The translations under genes and the position numbers were made by a program. From NCBI GenBank assembly GCA_017625505.1, contig JAGAKV010000001.1, forward strand, positions 1-33,128: a stretch of 33,128 nt of DNA. The letters run 5' to 3'. The stretch comes from Clostridia bacterium (lineage in GTDB: Bacteria; Bacillota; Clostridia; Christensenellales; UBA1242). The notes beneath the pieces were generated by a model that saw only the letters and a list, made by a program, of their open reading frames with translations, made no database searches and was not told the DNA's origin. This document shows, one piece after another, positions 8,323 through 15,480 of the stretch. How positions within the stretch are numbered: the stretch's first letter is position 1; every line of letters starts with the position of its first letter.

Positions 8323-8351
8323 ATTATAGCATACAATGCAAGAAAAACAAA
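8323..8351 (-). promoter_or_regulatory. Probable promoter of the HNH gene
   Basis: Minus-strand extended -10, TGC followed by TATAAT (8323-8328), with a poor -35 (TTTGTT, 17-nt spacer) that abuts the 8350-8389 repeat. The strong extended -10 may compensate. Confidence 0.45.
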
Positions 8352-8389
8352 AAAACTGACAAGATGTTCTTATCAGTTTCTGTTGGCGG
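8350..8389 (-). repeat. 40-bp direct repeat, copy 1 (tRNA 3'-end-like plus terminator hairpin)
   Basis: Identical over 40 bp to 9625-9664. On the minus strand it reads CCGCCA, a short ACAGAAA linker, then the hairpin CTGATAAG-aacat-CTTGTCAG (one mismatch) and a T-run. CCGCCA is the discriminator G plus CCA end of a tRNA-Ser, and the linker resembles the one after tRNA-Ser(GCT) at 10344. The hairpin with U-tract should also act as a minus-strand terminator for the short ORF at 8373-8447. Confidence 0.8.
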
Positions 8390-8447
8390 GCGGGTTGAGA
8401 TGCTGCCATCTTTTAAAATCTGGATGAATTGGATATTTTTTTCTCAT
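8373..8447 (-). CDS. 24-codon small ORF or 5' fragment of a gene
   Basis: A very short reading frame on the minus strand: an ATG at 8445-8447, preceded by AAGG about 7 nt upstream and a promoter-like TTGTCT-18-TATACT at 8469-8498. It encodes a basic peptide starting MRKKYPIHPDFKRW and stops inside repeat copy 1. It could be a true small protein, but the start looks like the beginning of a longer protein whose remainder was replaced by the repeat, so a truncated gene is at least as likely. I cannot name its parent with confidence. Confidence 0.35.
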   Translation of the reverse strand: MRKKYPIHPDFKRWQHLNPPANRN

Positions 8448-8468
8448 ATTTTTTCCTTTTTCAATTTT

Positions 8469-8498
8469 AGTATATCACACTATTTAATAAATAGACAA
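8469..8498 (-). promoter_or_regulatory. Possible promoter of the 24-codon ORF
   Basis: Minus strand TTGTCT (8493-8498), 18-nt spacer, TATACT (8469-8474), followed by AAGG and the short ORF. The unit would be about 100 nt long, ending at the repeat hairpin. Confidence 0.4.
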
Positions 8499-8530
8499 TT
8501 AAAAAGAAAGCATTGCAAAAAAAATGAATA

Positions 8531-8560
8531 AAAAAAGACTGACAATGCGCAGTCTTTTTT
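8531..8560 (-). terminator. Terminator of the SHOCT-protein gene
   Basis: An 11-bp stem (8531-8541 with 8550-8560) directly after the stop codon at 8562, with T-run on both strands. Confidence 0.8.
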
Positions 8561-8561
8561 A

Positions 8562-9449
8562 CTAAACGTCTTCTAAAATTTCTTTTTTCTTTGCGTTGAA
8601 CTCTTCTTCAGTAATTAAGCCATCTTCGTAAAGCTTTTTGATTTTTGTAAGTCGCTCTTGTGCACTTTCTTCTGTTTTTTCAGCTTCAACAGGTTCTTCA
8701 TGTGCTTCAGAAACGTGGTGAGAAATTTCGTCACGCACGCCTTGTTCAAGGTTGTCTACAAGCGAGCCCAACAATCCGCGACGAGATGATGTTTTTCTTC
8801 TGCCACCATTTTTCTTTGCTTCAACTTGGTTCAGAATGCTGTTTGCCACTGCTATATAAACTACAAACAGAATAAGCGTAACAATCATTCCGCCAGAGAA
8901 TAGGAATGAACGGATTGATTCGCTGAGCTTTATTCCGTCGGCTGGAGTAAAATTGATTCCAATTGCAAACATTGTTACATAGAAGTCTATAAATAAACAG
9001 CTGATGTACATTATAATTTGGAATGCAATGTGAGATTTTTGATGTTTGATAATGTTGCGTGCAATAATGTTTGCAACAACAAATTGAATTGATGCAATTA
9101 CAGCAGCTTGTACAAATCTAAGTGCGCCAACAGGTGCAGTTGTTGTGTTTTGAGCCATAATATATACAAGAATTACAGCCACAATCCAAAGAATGCAACA
9201 TAAAATTGTAAACGCTAAAAATGCTATTGATGTTTTTTTGTAACGCTGGTTTTGAATGTTGTTTATCCACACAAGTGACAGCATGCATCCAGCAAATAAA
9301 ATGGTAAATATTGCCAAGATTAAAGCGGTGAGTGCGTTAAGATAGCCTTGCACTAGTCCTGTTACAAGAATACCAACTGTAAGAAATAGGCCAACAATCG
9401 AAACAGTTGAAAGTATTTTGTACAGCATGCCAGTTTTTTTAGTTTCCAT
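8562..9449 (-). CDS. Multi-pass membrane protein with C-terminal SHOCT domain
   Basis: A 295-aa membrane protein. About six hydrophobic segments fill residues 1-205. A basic linker follows (KKNGGRRKTSSRR), then an acidic stretch. The last 30 residues are a SHOCT module (RLTKIKKLYEDGLITEEEFNAKKKEIL), a short C-terminal oligomerisation or docking motif found on many membrane proteins. No enzyme motif is present. I start at the ATG at 9447-9449 because AAGGGGG lies just upstream; the longer reading begins upstream of it without a ribosome site. It is transcribed alone, with a terminator at 8531-8560, and is the only full gene between the two 40-bp direct repeats, which may mean it was acquired with them. 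Confidence 0.75.
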   Translation of the reverse strand: METKKTGMLYKILSTVSIVGLFLTVGILVTGLVQGYLNALTALILAIFTILFAGCMLSLVWINNIQNQRYKKTSIAFLAFTILCCILWIVAVILVYIMAQNTTTAPVGALRFVQAAVIASIQFVVANIIARNIIKHQKSHIAFQIIMYISCLFIDFYVTMFAIGINFTPADGIKLSESIRSFLFSGGMIVTLILFVVYIAVANSILNQVEAKKNGGRRKTSSRRGLLGSLVDNLEQGVRDEISHHVSEAHEEPVEAEKTEESAQERLTKIKKLYEDGLITEEEFNAKKKEILEDV

Positions 9450-9624
9450 AATATCCCCCTTATAGTAATTATATATTATCACATTTTTTTGTTTTTGCAA
9501 AGCGAATTAACTTTTTTTCTTTAATAAAGATGATGAAAAATTGATAAAATTGAATTTTTGTGTTAAAGATGGCAGCAATATGTATTTGATTTTATGTTTT
9601 GATAAATTGCGATTAAGATGTAAT

Positions 9625-9664
9625 AAAAAACTGACAAGATGTTCTTATCAGTTTCTGTTGGCGG
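9625..9664 (-). repeat. 40-bp direct repeat, copy 2 (tRNA-Ser 3'-end relic plus terminator)
   Basis: Exact copy of 8350-8389 in the same orientation. Here the minus-strand sequence just before it continues the tRNA resemblance: CTTCTCC then G then CCA, the usual 3' acceptor strand, discriminator and CCA of a tRNA-Ser. No 5' half or T-loop remains. The hairpin ends about 50 nt after the stop of the GNAT gene at 9717 and probably terminates it. Confidence 0.8.
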
Positions 9665-9716
9665 AGAAGGAAGCGAGGTTGTATGAACGTTGATTTTATT
9701 GTTGTATAACAAGTAT

Positions 9717-10235
9717 TTATTTAATTTCATACTTTTGGTGTGTAATGATCCCTATTTTCTCCTCTATTAACATTCCTCCGTTTTTTAGGATTGTTTTTCG
9801 CGATCCTACATTGTCTTTAAAACAGCAAACAATAATTTTGCCATTTGGATTAATCTCTTTACATTTTTCTATTGCTAACTTTAATCCTTTTGTAGCATAA
9901 CCTTTCTGCCTTTCAGAAGGTCTAATGCTATAACCTATATTTCCACCATATGATTCATCGAGCTTCTTTGTTAAATACGGTCTAACGCTTACGGCGCCCA
10001 CCATCTTATTGTCCTCTTTGCGAATCAAAAGATATTGTATGCAAGGATTAATATCTTGATTGAAATCTGTGAATTTGGTACTTTCGTGTCTTTTTAGATT
10101 TTGAAGCATAATCTCATAAGATTCGCAATCTTCATACCATAAGCCGTCACGATTACTACCGTTCATTACCAATTCTTTAATAGAATCTAAAACTATTTCT
10201 TTGTCGTCTAACCCTATTTTTTTTAAGTAAAGCAT
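9717..10235 (-). CDS. GNAT-family acetyltransferase (RimJ/RimL-like)
   Basis: A 172-aa GNAT enzyme of the acetyltransf_3-like (RimJ/RimL) type. The acetyl-CoA-binding motif is GNIGYSIRPSERQKGYATKGLKLA, with the Q/R-x-x-G-x-A loop as RQKGYA; the later NxxSRKTILKNGGM segment is the usual motif B. Such enzymes acetylate protein N-termini, antibiotics or small amines; the substrate here is unknown. AGGAGG sits 8 nt upstream of the ATG. A weak TTGGAA-16-TAATAT promoter precedes it. Its terminator appears to be repeat copy 2. It is not closely similar to the other GNAT at 7164, so a recent duplication is unlikely. Confidence 0.85.
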   Translation of the reverse strand: MLYLKKIGLDDKEIVLDSIKELVMNGSNRDGLWYEDCESYEIMLQNLKRHESTKFTDFNQDINPCIQYLLIRKEDNKMVGAVSVRPYLTKKLDESYGGNIGYSIRPSERQKGYATKGLKLAIEKCKEINPNGKIIVCCFKDNVGSRKTILKNGGMLIEEKIGIITHQKYEIK

Positions 10236-10302
10236 TTCACTTGCCTCCTATATTTTTCATATTATCATACTTTAAACAAATTCCAAAATAATCTCTTAAT
10301 AA

Positions 10303-10337
10303 AATAATACGAACCTATTTAATGGGTTCGTATTATT
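10303..10337 (-). terminator. Terminator of tRNA-Ser
   Basis: A 13-bp stem, AATAATACGAACC (10303-10315) with GGTTCGTATTATT (10325-10337), lies 6 nt beyond the tRNA 3' end on the minus strand and is followed by a T-rich tract. Confidence 0.8.
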
Positions 10338-10343
10338 CTCTGC

Positions 10344-10434
10344 TGGCGGGAAGAGAGGGATTTGAACCCTCGCGCCGGTTGCCCGACCTACAGCCTTAGC
10401 AGGGCCGCCTCTTCGACCTCTTGAGTATCTCCCC
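10344..10434 (-). tRNA. tRNA-Ser(GCT)
   Basis: A class II tRNA with all arms intact. The acceptor stem GGGGAGA pairs with TCTTCCC (one G-T); discriminator G and encoded CCA follow. The D stem is CTC/GAG. The anticodon stem CGGCC/GGCTG encloses loop CTGCTAA, giving anticodon GCT, which reads AGC and AGU. A long variable arm and the T arm GAGGG-TTCAAAT-CCCTC complete it. Total 91 nt with CCA. It is a single gene followed at once by a strong terminator. Confidence 0.95.
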
Positions 10435-10507
10435 ATCGCGATAGCACAATGATACCACAACTTTGAGGGCTTTGTCAATCCTTTGCGGCTGTTTTTGTGC
10501 TATTTTT

Positions 10508-10931
10508 TTAAATTTTTGTCGGATATGCATAATTTTTCAGCGGCTTTGCATTTGCTTGGTTCCAAAAGGTTTCTTTATTGGAGAATTCCATCGCTGCAAT
10601 GTAGTTGATATCAACCCCCAGCATTTTCATGATAAATGATTTCTTTGCCTTTTGATAAAGCATAATTTATTTCATTTCTTGTAGAGCTGCCGATGTAGCC
10701 GCCAATGTTGACAACATAAATTGCATCGGAAATGTCAATTTTTTCCCAATGAGCGTTTACTATGTTTTGCAATCCTCTTTGCGTGGCTTCTGCAGTTTCA
10801 ATATCATAAACTGGCTGAATAACACACCAACCATGTTGTACTTCTAGCAGAGTTGCAATTTTTGGCATTTCTGTCACAAATTTCATGCTGCCACAAATTG
10901 TAACTACTTTAATCTTTGTTGTTTTGGTCAT
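10508..10931 (-). pseudogene. Nucleoside 2-deoxyribosyltransferase-like protein, frameshifted near its C-terminus
   Basis: The first frame gives 106 aa (10611-10931): a small Rossmann-like fold starting IKVVTICGSMKF, with the later ISDAIYVVNIGGYIGSSTRNEIEYA-like helix-strand pattern typical of nucleoside 2-deoxyribosyltransferase and related nucleotide-binding folds. It then stops at ENAGG. In the next frame a clearly protein-like continuation runs without a stop to 10508 (VDINYIAAMEFSNKETFWNQ and onward). Removing one G from the run of five G (minus strand, about 10614-10618) joins the frames into about 140 aa. Family members of about 100 aa do end near here, so the shortened protein may still work. 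Its ATG overlaps the HD-gene stop (ATGA), so the two are coupled. Confidence 0.6.
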
Positions 10932-11620
10932 AGTTCGATTTCCTCATTTTTTTCTAAATATTTGTCAAGATATTCTTCCCACTCTGGTGCGTTTTCTTCT
11001 CTAAAGACTTGTCGCAAAAAACTTGTGAATGCGCGGTGTCTTTCCGCGGCCTCTTGCTTGCCCGAATCTGTTAGCATAAAATTTTTAAGCTTGAGAAGCT
11101 TTTCGAAAAAGTGACATACAGCGGTATCGGAAGCCTTTTTCAAAGAACGTCCCGCAATGATGTCTTCATCAGGCCAAATGTCTTTATTGAAAAAGGGCTT
11201 ACCAAATTTTATTGAATATTGAAATGTTCGTATAATGCCCATAGCGCCGGCAGCGTCGCACATGTCGGCATCAGAGACAATTTTCCCTTCGATTGATGTT
11301 GGGAAAATTCCTTTCAAGCGCTTTGTGTAGCCAATTGTTTTGACAATATCCAAAACTTTTTGCTGAGTTTGGTTATCCGCGCCAAGTTTATCTAAGATAA
11401 TACGCGTGTTGGTAAGCTCTGCTTGATTTTTCGTGCCAAACAGTTTGTAGTCATCCACATCATGAAGCAGCGCGCCAAGTGCAACAATGTTTTTGTCACA
11501 AGTTTCTGTTTGGGCAAATTTCATGGCAAGGGCATATACTCGCATGACATGATCCATTCCGTGTCCAGAGTCTTCATTTTTCATCAGCTCCGCTACTAGT
11601 TGTTTTGTCTTTTCAATCAT
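10928..11620 (-). CDS. HD-domain phosphohydrolase
   Basis: A 230-aa HD-superfamily protein of the YedJ/YpgQ type, predicted metal-dependent phosphohydrolases acting on nucleotides. The metal ligands are visible: His20/His24 (SGHGMDHVMRVY), the HD pair His53-Asp54 (ALLHDVDD) and Asp117 (KIVSDADMCDA). Length and order match the family. AAGGAG lies about 5 nt upstream of the ATG, and its TGA overlaps the start of the downstream gene by 4 nt. It sits third in a minus-strand run that begins with a UDG-like gene and includes a TIM-barrel gene, suggesting a role in nucleotide or base metabolism. The true substrate is not inferable from sequence. Confidence 0.85.
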   Translation of the reverse strand: MIEKTKQLVAELMKNEDSGHGMDHVMRVYALAMKFAQTETCDKNIVALGALLHDVDDYKLFGTKNQAELTNTRIILDKLGADNQTQQKVLDIVKTIGYTKRLKGIFPTSIEGKIVSDADMCDAAGAMGIIRTFQYSIKFGKPFFNKDIWPDEDIIAGRSLKKASDTAVCHFFEKLLKLKNFMLTDSGKQEAAERHRAFTSFLRQVFREENAPEWEEYLDKYLEKNEEIEL

Positions 11621-11648
11621 ACTGTCTCCTTAAATTTTGTTTGCTTGT

Positions 11649-12422
11649 TTACAAATCAATTTGCTTGGCCTTTTTAAGTGCCAGCTTAAAGTAGTCTTCA
11701 ATAGGCATTTTGACATAGTCGCCCTTGTATTTATTTTCAAGAGTGATGGGGCCATTATAGGTCGTCTGCTTTAGATTGTCAGTCATATTCTTCCAATCCA
11801 TAGTGCCGTCAAATGGAAGAGAGTGCAGATCGTTTTCGCCATCGTTATCGTGCAAATGAATGGCAATGATTTTGTCGTGGAAAAGCTGCCAATTAAACTT
11901 ATCTTTAAAAAAGCAATGGTAGTGCCCTGCATCGAAACAAACGCCAATATTGTCGCTTGTTATGTGCTTAAATAGATATTCTAAGTAGCCAAATTTTCTG
12001 CCGTTTTCAAAAGCAATTTTGATGCCTACTTTTCTTGCGTGCTTGATGATTTTTTTAAATCGCTTAATGCCGCGAGGTGTTGGGGCGGGAGCGGTGTCTT
12101 TTGAGGAAAGGTGCATAATCACTAGGCTCACATTGTTTGCTTTGCAATCGTTTAAGTCTTTTATGTATCCCTTAACAAGCCTCCTGCCTTCTTTACCTTT
12201 AAGCCAAATGTTGTTGATTCCATCATACCCAAGATGAACGAATGGAACGTCAAGGCCAAGCTTGCGGCAGAGCATCAGTTGCTGTTCTTGCGAAAAGTTA
12301 AGAGGGTGGTTGTACCATTGCACAAAGGCGCCGTCAAAGCCTGCGTTTTTGATTGCGTAGATTGTTTCTTCTGGAGAGGTATTTTCATTTTGACAGCAGA
12401 TGCATTGAATATATTTTTTCAT
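11649..12422 (-). CDS. Sugar-phosphate isomerase/epimerase-like TIM barrel (AP endonuclease 2 superfamily)
   Basis: A 257-aa TIM-barrel protein of the xylose-isomerase-like/AP-endonuclease-2 superfamily. The metal-binding residues are typical: the strand ending IAFENG (Glu), CFDAGHYH (Asp and His), AIHLHDNDG (His and Asp) and ITLENKY (final Glu). Members include sugar isomerases and epimerases and, more distantly, endonuclease IV; the absence of the endonuclease IV DNA-binding loops favours a small-molecule isomerase. The ATG has GGAG just upstream, and that ribosome site overlaps the stop of the preceding UDG-like gene. The next gene starts 28 nt after its stop. Confidence 0.85.
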   Translation of the reverse strand: MKKYIQCICCQNENTSPEETIYAIKNAGFDGAFVQWYNHPLNFSQEQQLMLCRKLGLDVPFVHLGYDGINNIWLKGKEGRRLVKGYIKDLNDCKANNVSLVIMHLSSKDTAPAPTPRGIKRFKKIIKHARKVGIKIAFENGRKFGYLEYLFKHITSDNIGVCFDAGHYHCFFKDKFNWQLFHDKIIAIHLHDNDGENDLHSLPFDGTMDWKNMTDNLKQTTYNGPITLENKYKGDYVKMPIEDYFKLALKKAKQIDL

Positions 12423-12430
12423 GGCTACTC

Positions 12431-13068
12431 CTACTTTTTGACTATGGCTTGTACGTCTTCAATCGCTTTCGGTTGATTAAATCGGCCGTTGCCAACAGGA
12501 TAGTAAACAGCGTAGCAGTCGTAATTTTTGCCGTCAATTTTAAGCGGAAAACATGTTTGGCGTGCTGTCAAGTGGTGAAAGCCTGCTGCAGCATTATTGA
12601 GGCCACTTGATTGCCAAAAAAGATTGTCTTTTTTGGGTTGACTAAAGCAAGCTCTTCTTTAAGCAAATCGCGATATTCAATAAAAACTTCATCAGGCAGC
12701 GGGCGTGCGTCATCTTGCGAACACTTGCCGAGATTGGTTATCCACAATTTATTGCGGCTGACTTCTTCATAGACTTCTTCGCAGAAGGAAGACGTCCAGT
12801 CTTTAGGCCGTTTTTCTTTGATTTTTGCAAGCATTTCTTCTGAAAACAATCCACATTTCCACAAAAATTCCCAAATTTGTTTTGTACCAAGCCACTGCGC
12901 TCGAAGGCCAGTCCATGTTTTAGCGGTGGCAATGTTTCGTTTTGTAGGGTTCATAAAAACAAGGGCAGCTTCAGCATTCTTTTTGCACCCGTACCCATAA
13001 ACTGAATTTAACTCTTGCGAGCCGTATTGTAGTTGCAGCTCGTCATACTTTTTATTTATCTTTTGCAT
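12431..13068 (-). pseudogene. Uracil-DNA glycosylase-family protein, frameshifted
   Basis: A UDG-superfamily protein of the MNPTxRN type: residues LVFMNPTKRNIATAKTWTGL form the N-terminal active-site loop, then GTKQIWEFLWKCGLF, LWITNLGKCSQDDARPLPD and TIFFGNQVASIML. At about 12590 the frame breaks (stop at 12568). A different frame continues with unmistakable family sequence (RQTCFPLKIDGKNYDCYAVY, then YPVGNGRFNQ) to the stop at 12431. One base appears to be missing near CTGCAGCAGG. A working protein would need a frameshift; a sequencing or assembly error is possible. I start at the ATG at 13066-13068; the longer TTG start would lie upstream of the promoter. The start codon is 6 nt after a -10 box without a ribosome site, so the mRNA looks leaderless. 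Confidence 0.75.
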
Positions 13069-13074
13069 GTTGGT

Positions 13075-13103
13075 AGTATAACATAGTTGATTTTTTTTGT
13101 AAA
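13075..13103 (-). promoter_or_regulatory. Promoter of the UDG-TIM-HD-NDT operon, leaderless type
   Basis: Minus strand TTTACA (13098-13103), 17-nt spacer, extended -10 TGT then TATACT (13075-13080). The ATG begins 6 nt after the -10, where transcription itself would start. Confidence 0.65.
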
Positions 13104-13173
13104 ACAAATTAAACCTTTTCTCAGGCAAAATTTCAAGGCCATGATAGGTAAAAATAGAACAAAAAAAGAGTGA

Positions 13174-13830
13174 TTAACCCTTTTTCTCTTTTTTCTTTCT
13201 TTTCTTTTTAATAAATACAAGTGAGAGGATGATTGTCGCGGCCGCCGCGATTATTGTGATTGCGACGATAAGCATTTTGCTGACGCCGTCCGGCTCGATA
13301 TCAGCGGTTGAGATGTAACCGGTGAATAGGCTGCTGTCAGCGAGGGCAATTTGAACGGCAGTATATTCGCTCTTTTTATCGTATCCCTCATAAAGATATA
13401 CACGGCTGCCTGCAAGGGCGAGCTCTCCGGTGCTGTTTTTGTCAATATCATAAATGACAGTATCTTTTCTTACGCTTCCGTTAAACACGGGATAAATGTC
13501 GGGGGAGGTGTTCTGAGAAAGATAAAATTTGTATACCCACCCTTGAGCTCCCTTTTCGGTCGTGACAAACGCGAAATCATCTTGCGTGTCGTTGACAGTA
13601 ACTGTGTCGTTTAATTTGAGGGTGATAAGCACAGGCTGTTCTTCCTCATCAAGAACGGTAACTTTGTCAGAATCAAACTTTGCTTCTTGATATAGATTGC
13701 AGCGCGAGGCAATGACAAAGGCATGCCCTAGTTCGAGTGCGGATGAAAGTTTAGGTGCGGCAAAACTTCCTACAAGCGTGAAAAGTAGGCATAGTCCAAT
13801 AAAAAGTTTTGAGAAAAGCTTCTTTGTCAT
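13174..13830 (-). CDS. Secreted SH3-like protein with C-terminal membrane anchor
   Basis: A 218-aa exported protein. Residues 1-31 form a signal peptide (basic start TKKLFSKLF, hydrophobic core, cleavage around SFAAPKLSSA). Two beta-rich segments follow that resemble bacterial SH3-type domains (ASRCNLYQEAKFDSDKVTVL with a later EKGAQGWVYKFYL; then a second, more diverged unit). A C-terminal transmembrane helix (about 185-207) and a highly basic tail (KKKRKKKEKKG) anchor it with the SH3 units outside. Such proteins bind cell wall. GGAG lies 4-7 nt before the ATG at 13828-13830, only 16 nt after the upstream CofE-like stop, so the two are one operon. No catalytic domain is present. I see no clear terminator after it. 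Confidence 0.7.
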   Translation of the reverse strand: MTKKLFSKLFIGLCLLFTLVGSFAAPKLSSALELGHAFVIASRCNLYQEAKFDSDKVTVLDEEEQPVLITLKLNDTVTVNDTQDDFAFVTTEKGAQGWVYKFYLSQNTSPDIYPVFNGSVRKDTVIYDIDKNSTGELALAGSRVYLYEGYDKKSEYTAVQIALADSSLFTGYISTADIEPDGVSKMLIVAITIIAAAATIILSLVFIKKKRKKKEKKG

Positions 13831-13846
13831 ACAACTCCTTTGATTT

Positions 13847-15022
13847 TTAGTCAGCATAATTTTTGAAATAGTTTTTGATAAGCACGATTGGCGTGCCTTT
13901 ATCTCCGCTTCCTGAAGTCAGGTCGGCAAGGCTGCCTAAAAGGTCAGTCAGTCTGCGAGGTGTTGTGCCGAGAGAGACATTTTGATTTTTTAGGTCTTTA
14001 GATTTTTCTTGAATAATTTTCATGATTGCCTTTTGCGCTTCTGCTCCTGAGAGGTGGCCAAGCTGATTGTCAGCAACATATTTCAGCTTGATTTCATTTG
14101 GCAGGCCAATCAGTCCGTTTGTGTAGCCTGGAGACACAACAGGGTCGGCAAGCTCCCAAATTTTTCCGACAGGGTCTTTGAATGCGCCGTCACCATAAAC
14201 CATGCATTCGATGTTTTTGCCTGTTTTCTTTTTAAGTGCGGCTTGAAGGTTCTCAGCAAATTTCATTGTATCTTTTGGGAAAAGTTTTACAACTTCATTT
14301 GTAGAAACATTGCTTCCAAGCAGGCCATATTCTGGGTTGAAGCCGCTGCCGTTTACGCTTTCGCTTAAAATATCGCTTAGTGAGTAAATTTTTCTTGCTC
14401 CGCCTTTTTTGAGTGCTTTTTTGGTCAGCTCACGTGTGTGAATGTCTGCATTAATTACGTTTTTTGTATATTTCAAAATGGCGCATGGATTGTTGGAGAA
14501 AATAATCTCACAATTTTTGCCGCCAAATTCTTTGTATAATTCTACATAGTTTATACCGGTAAACTCGTGTGCAGTATTTCCAAATTTTGCATAAAATTCT
14601 TCTTCGGTAAGCGTATCATAAGGATTGATGCCGCTCTCTAAAAGCTGCTCATCGCTGATAAGGTGATTGCCCACTTCGTCTGCAGGAAGTGAAAGCTGAA
14701 TGATGAGTTTTTTAACGCCCTTTGCAATGCCTTTCAGTAGAAGCGAAAAACGATTTCTGCTTAAGATTGGCAGAATAAGCCCAACGGTTGCATTTCCAAA
14801 CTTTTCGTGCACGTCTGTTGCGATATCGTCAAGAGTGGCAAAGTTGCCTTGACTTTTTGCAACGATTGCTTCGGTTACTGCGATGATGTCGCGATCTTCC
14901 AATTTAAGCTTATGTTTTTTGCAGGCCTTAACCACGCTGTCGCAAACGATTTTTACAAGGTTGTCTCCTTTTTTAATAATAGGCGCTTTAACGCCGATTG
15001 ACATAGTTCCAACTAAATTCAT
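13847..15022 (-). CDS. CofE-family protein (coenzyme F420-0:L-glutamate ligase-like)
   Basis: A 391-aa protein of the F420-0:gamma-glutamyl ligase family. The N-terminal segment is characteristic (IKKGDNLVKIVCDSVV, then LEDRDIIAVTEAIVAKSQGN), and the body continues with matching blocks such as MVYGDGAFKDPVGKIWELADP. CofE adds glutamates to coenzyme F420. F420 is not expected in Bacillota of this type and no other F420 genes are nearby, so the real reaction is probably another GTP-dependent amide ligation. The protein is longer than archaeal CofE (about 250 aa). I start at the ATG at 15020-15022 because GGGAGG precedes it by 4 nt; an earlier in-frame start lies before the ribosome site. It is followed by the SH3-like gene in one operon. 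Confidence 0.75.
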   Translation of the reverse strand: MNLVGTMSIGVKAPIIKKGDNLVKIVCDSVVKACKKHKLKLEDRDIIAVTEAIVAKSQGNFATLDDIATDVHEKFGNATVGLILPILSRNRFSLLLKGIAKGVKKLIIQLSLPADEVGNHLISDEQLLESGINPYDTLTEEEFYAKFGNTAHEFTGINYVELYKEFGGKNCEIIFSNNPCAILKYTKNVINADIHTRELTKKALKKGGARKIYSLSDILSESVNGSGFNPEYGLLGSNVSTNEVVKLFPKDTMKFAENLQAALKKKTGKNIECMVYGDGAFKDPVGKIWELADPVVSPGYTNGLIGLPNEIKLKYVADNQLGHLSGAEAQKAIMKIIQEKSKDLKNQNVSLGTTPRRLTDLLGSLADLTSGSGDKGTPIVLIKNYFKNYAD

Positions 15023-15063
15023 AAATCCTCCCATTTGCAAGCAGGGCTTGCCGTTCCACTAGT

Positions 15064-15092
15064 ATTTTATAGAAAACAATAAAAAAAAGCAA
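15064..15092 (-). promoter_or_regulatory. Probable promoter of the CofE-like/SH3 operon
   Basis: Minus strand TTGCTT (15087-15092), 17-nt spacer, TAAAAT (15064-15069), about 40 nt upstream of the ATG. Confidence 0.45.
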
Positions 15093-15115
15093 CTAAAACG
15101 GCTGATAAAAAAATA

Positions 15116-15147
15116 AAACTAGGATAAAAGTTGAGTTATCCTAGTTT
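15116..15147 (-). terminator. Terminator of the small lipoprotein gene
   Basis: A perfect 12-bp stem (15116-15127 with 15136-15147), 8-nt loop, 15 nt after the lipoprotein stop codon; T-rich on the minus strand. Confidence 0.8.
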
Positions 15148-15161
15148 ATTTCAGGTTTGCA

Positions 15162-15461
15162 TTATTGCTCTGCCTCTTGCCCGCATTCCATATCGTAGGC
15201 ATAGCGAGGTGGTTTGTTTTTTAAGTAGCCTGTGTAGTTGGTTGCCCTTATTTCTTCGTTGCAACAGGTTGTATGGAATTTACTTGACATGCCAACGGTT
15301 TGTGAGAGGTCATATTGATGCAACACATGGCTATCGTTTTCTTCAATAACAACATAACGCTTGTCTTCGTTTTTGGTATTGTCATTTCCGCATGCTGCAA
15401 GAGTGAAAATGGTGGAAGCAACAAGTGTGGTGATTACCAATTTCTTTAAAAATCCTTTCAT
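15162..15461 (-). CDS. Small lipoprotein, unknown function
   Basis: A 99-aa predicted lipoprotein. Residues 1-23 are a type II signal peptide ending in the lipobox LAAC, with Cys24 as the lipidated residue. The mature part is short, polar and contains a CC pair (FHTTCCNEE) and a third Cys near the end (DMECGQ), which could form disulphides or bind metal on the outer face of the membrane. AAGGAG precedes the ATG by 7 nt; the promoter at 15481-15508 and terminator at 15116-15147 make it a single-gene unit. The protein family is not recognised. Confidence 0.7.
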   Translation of the reverse strand: MKGFLKKLVITTLVASTIFTLAACGNDNTKNEDKRYVVIEENDSHVLHQYDLSQTVGMSSKFHTTCCNEEIRATNYTGYLKNKPPRYAYDMECGQEAEQ

Positions 15462-15480
15462 CTTTTTTCTCCTTGACTTA

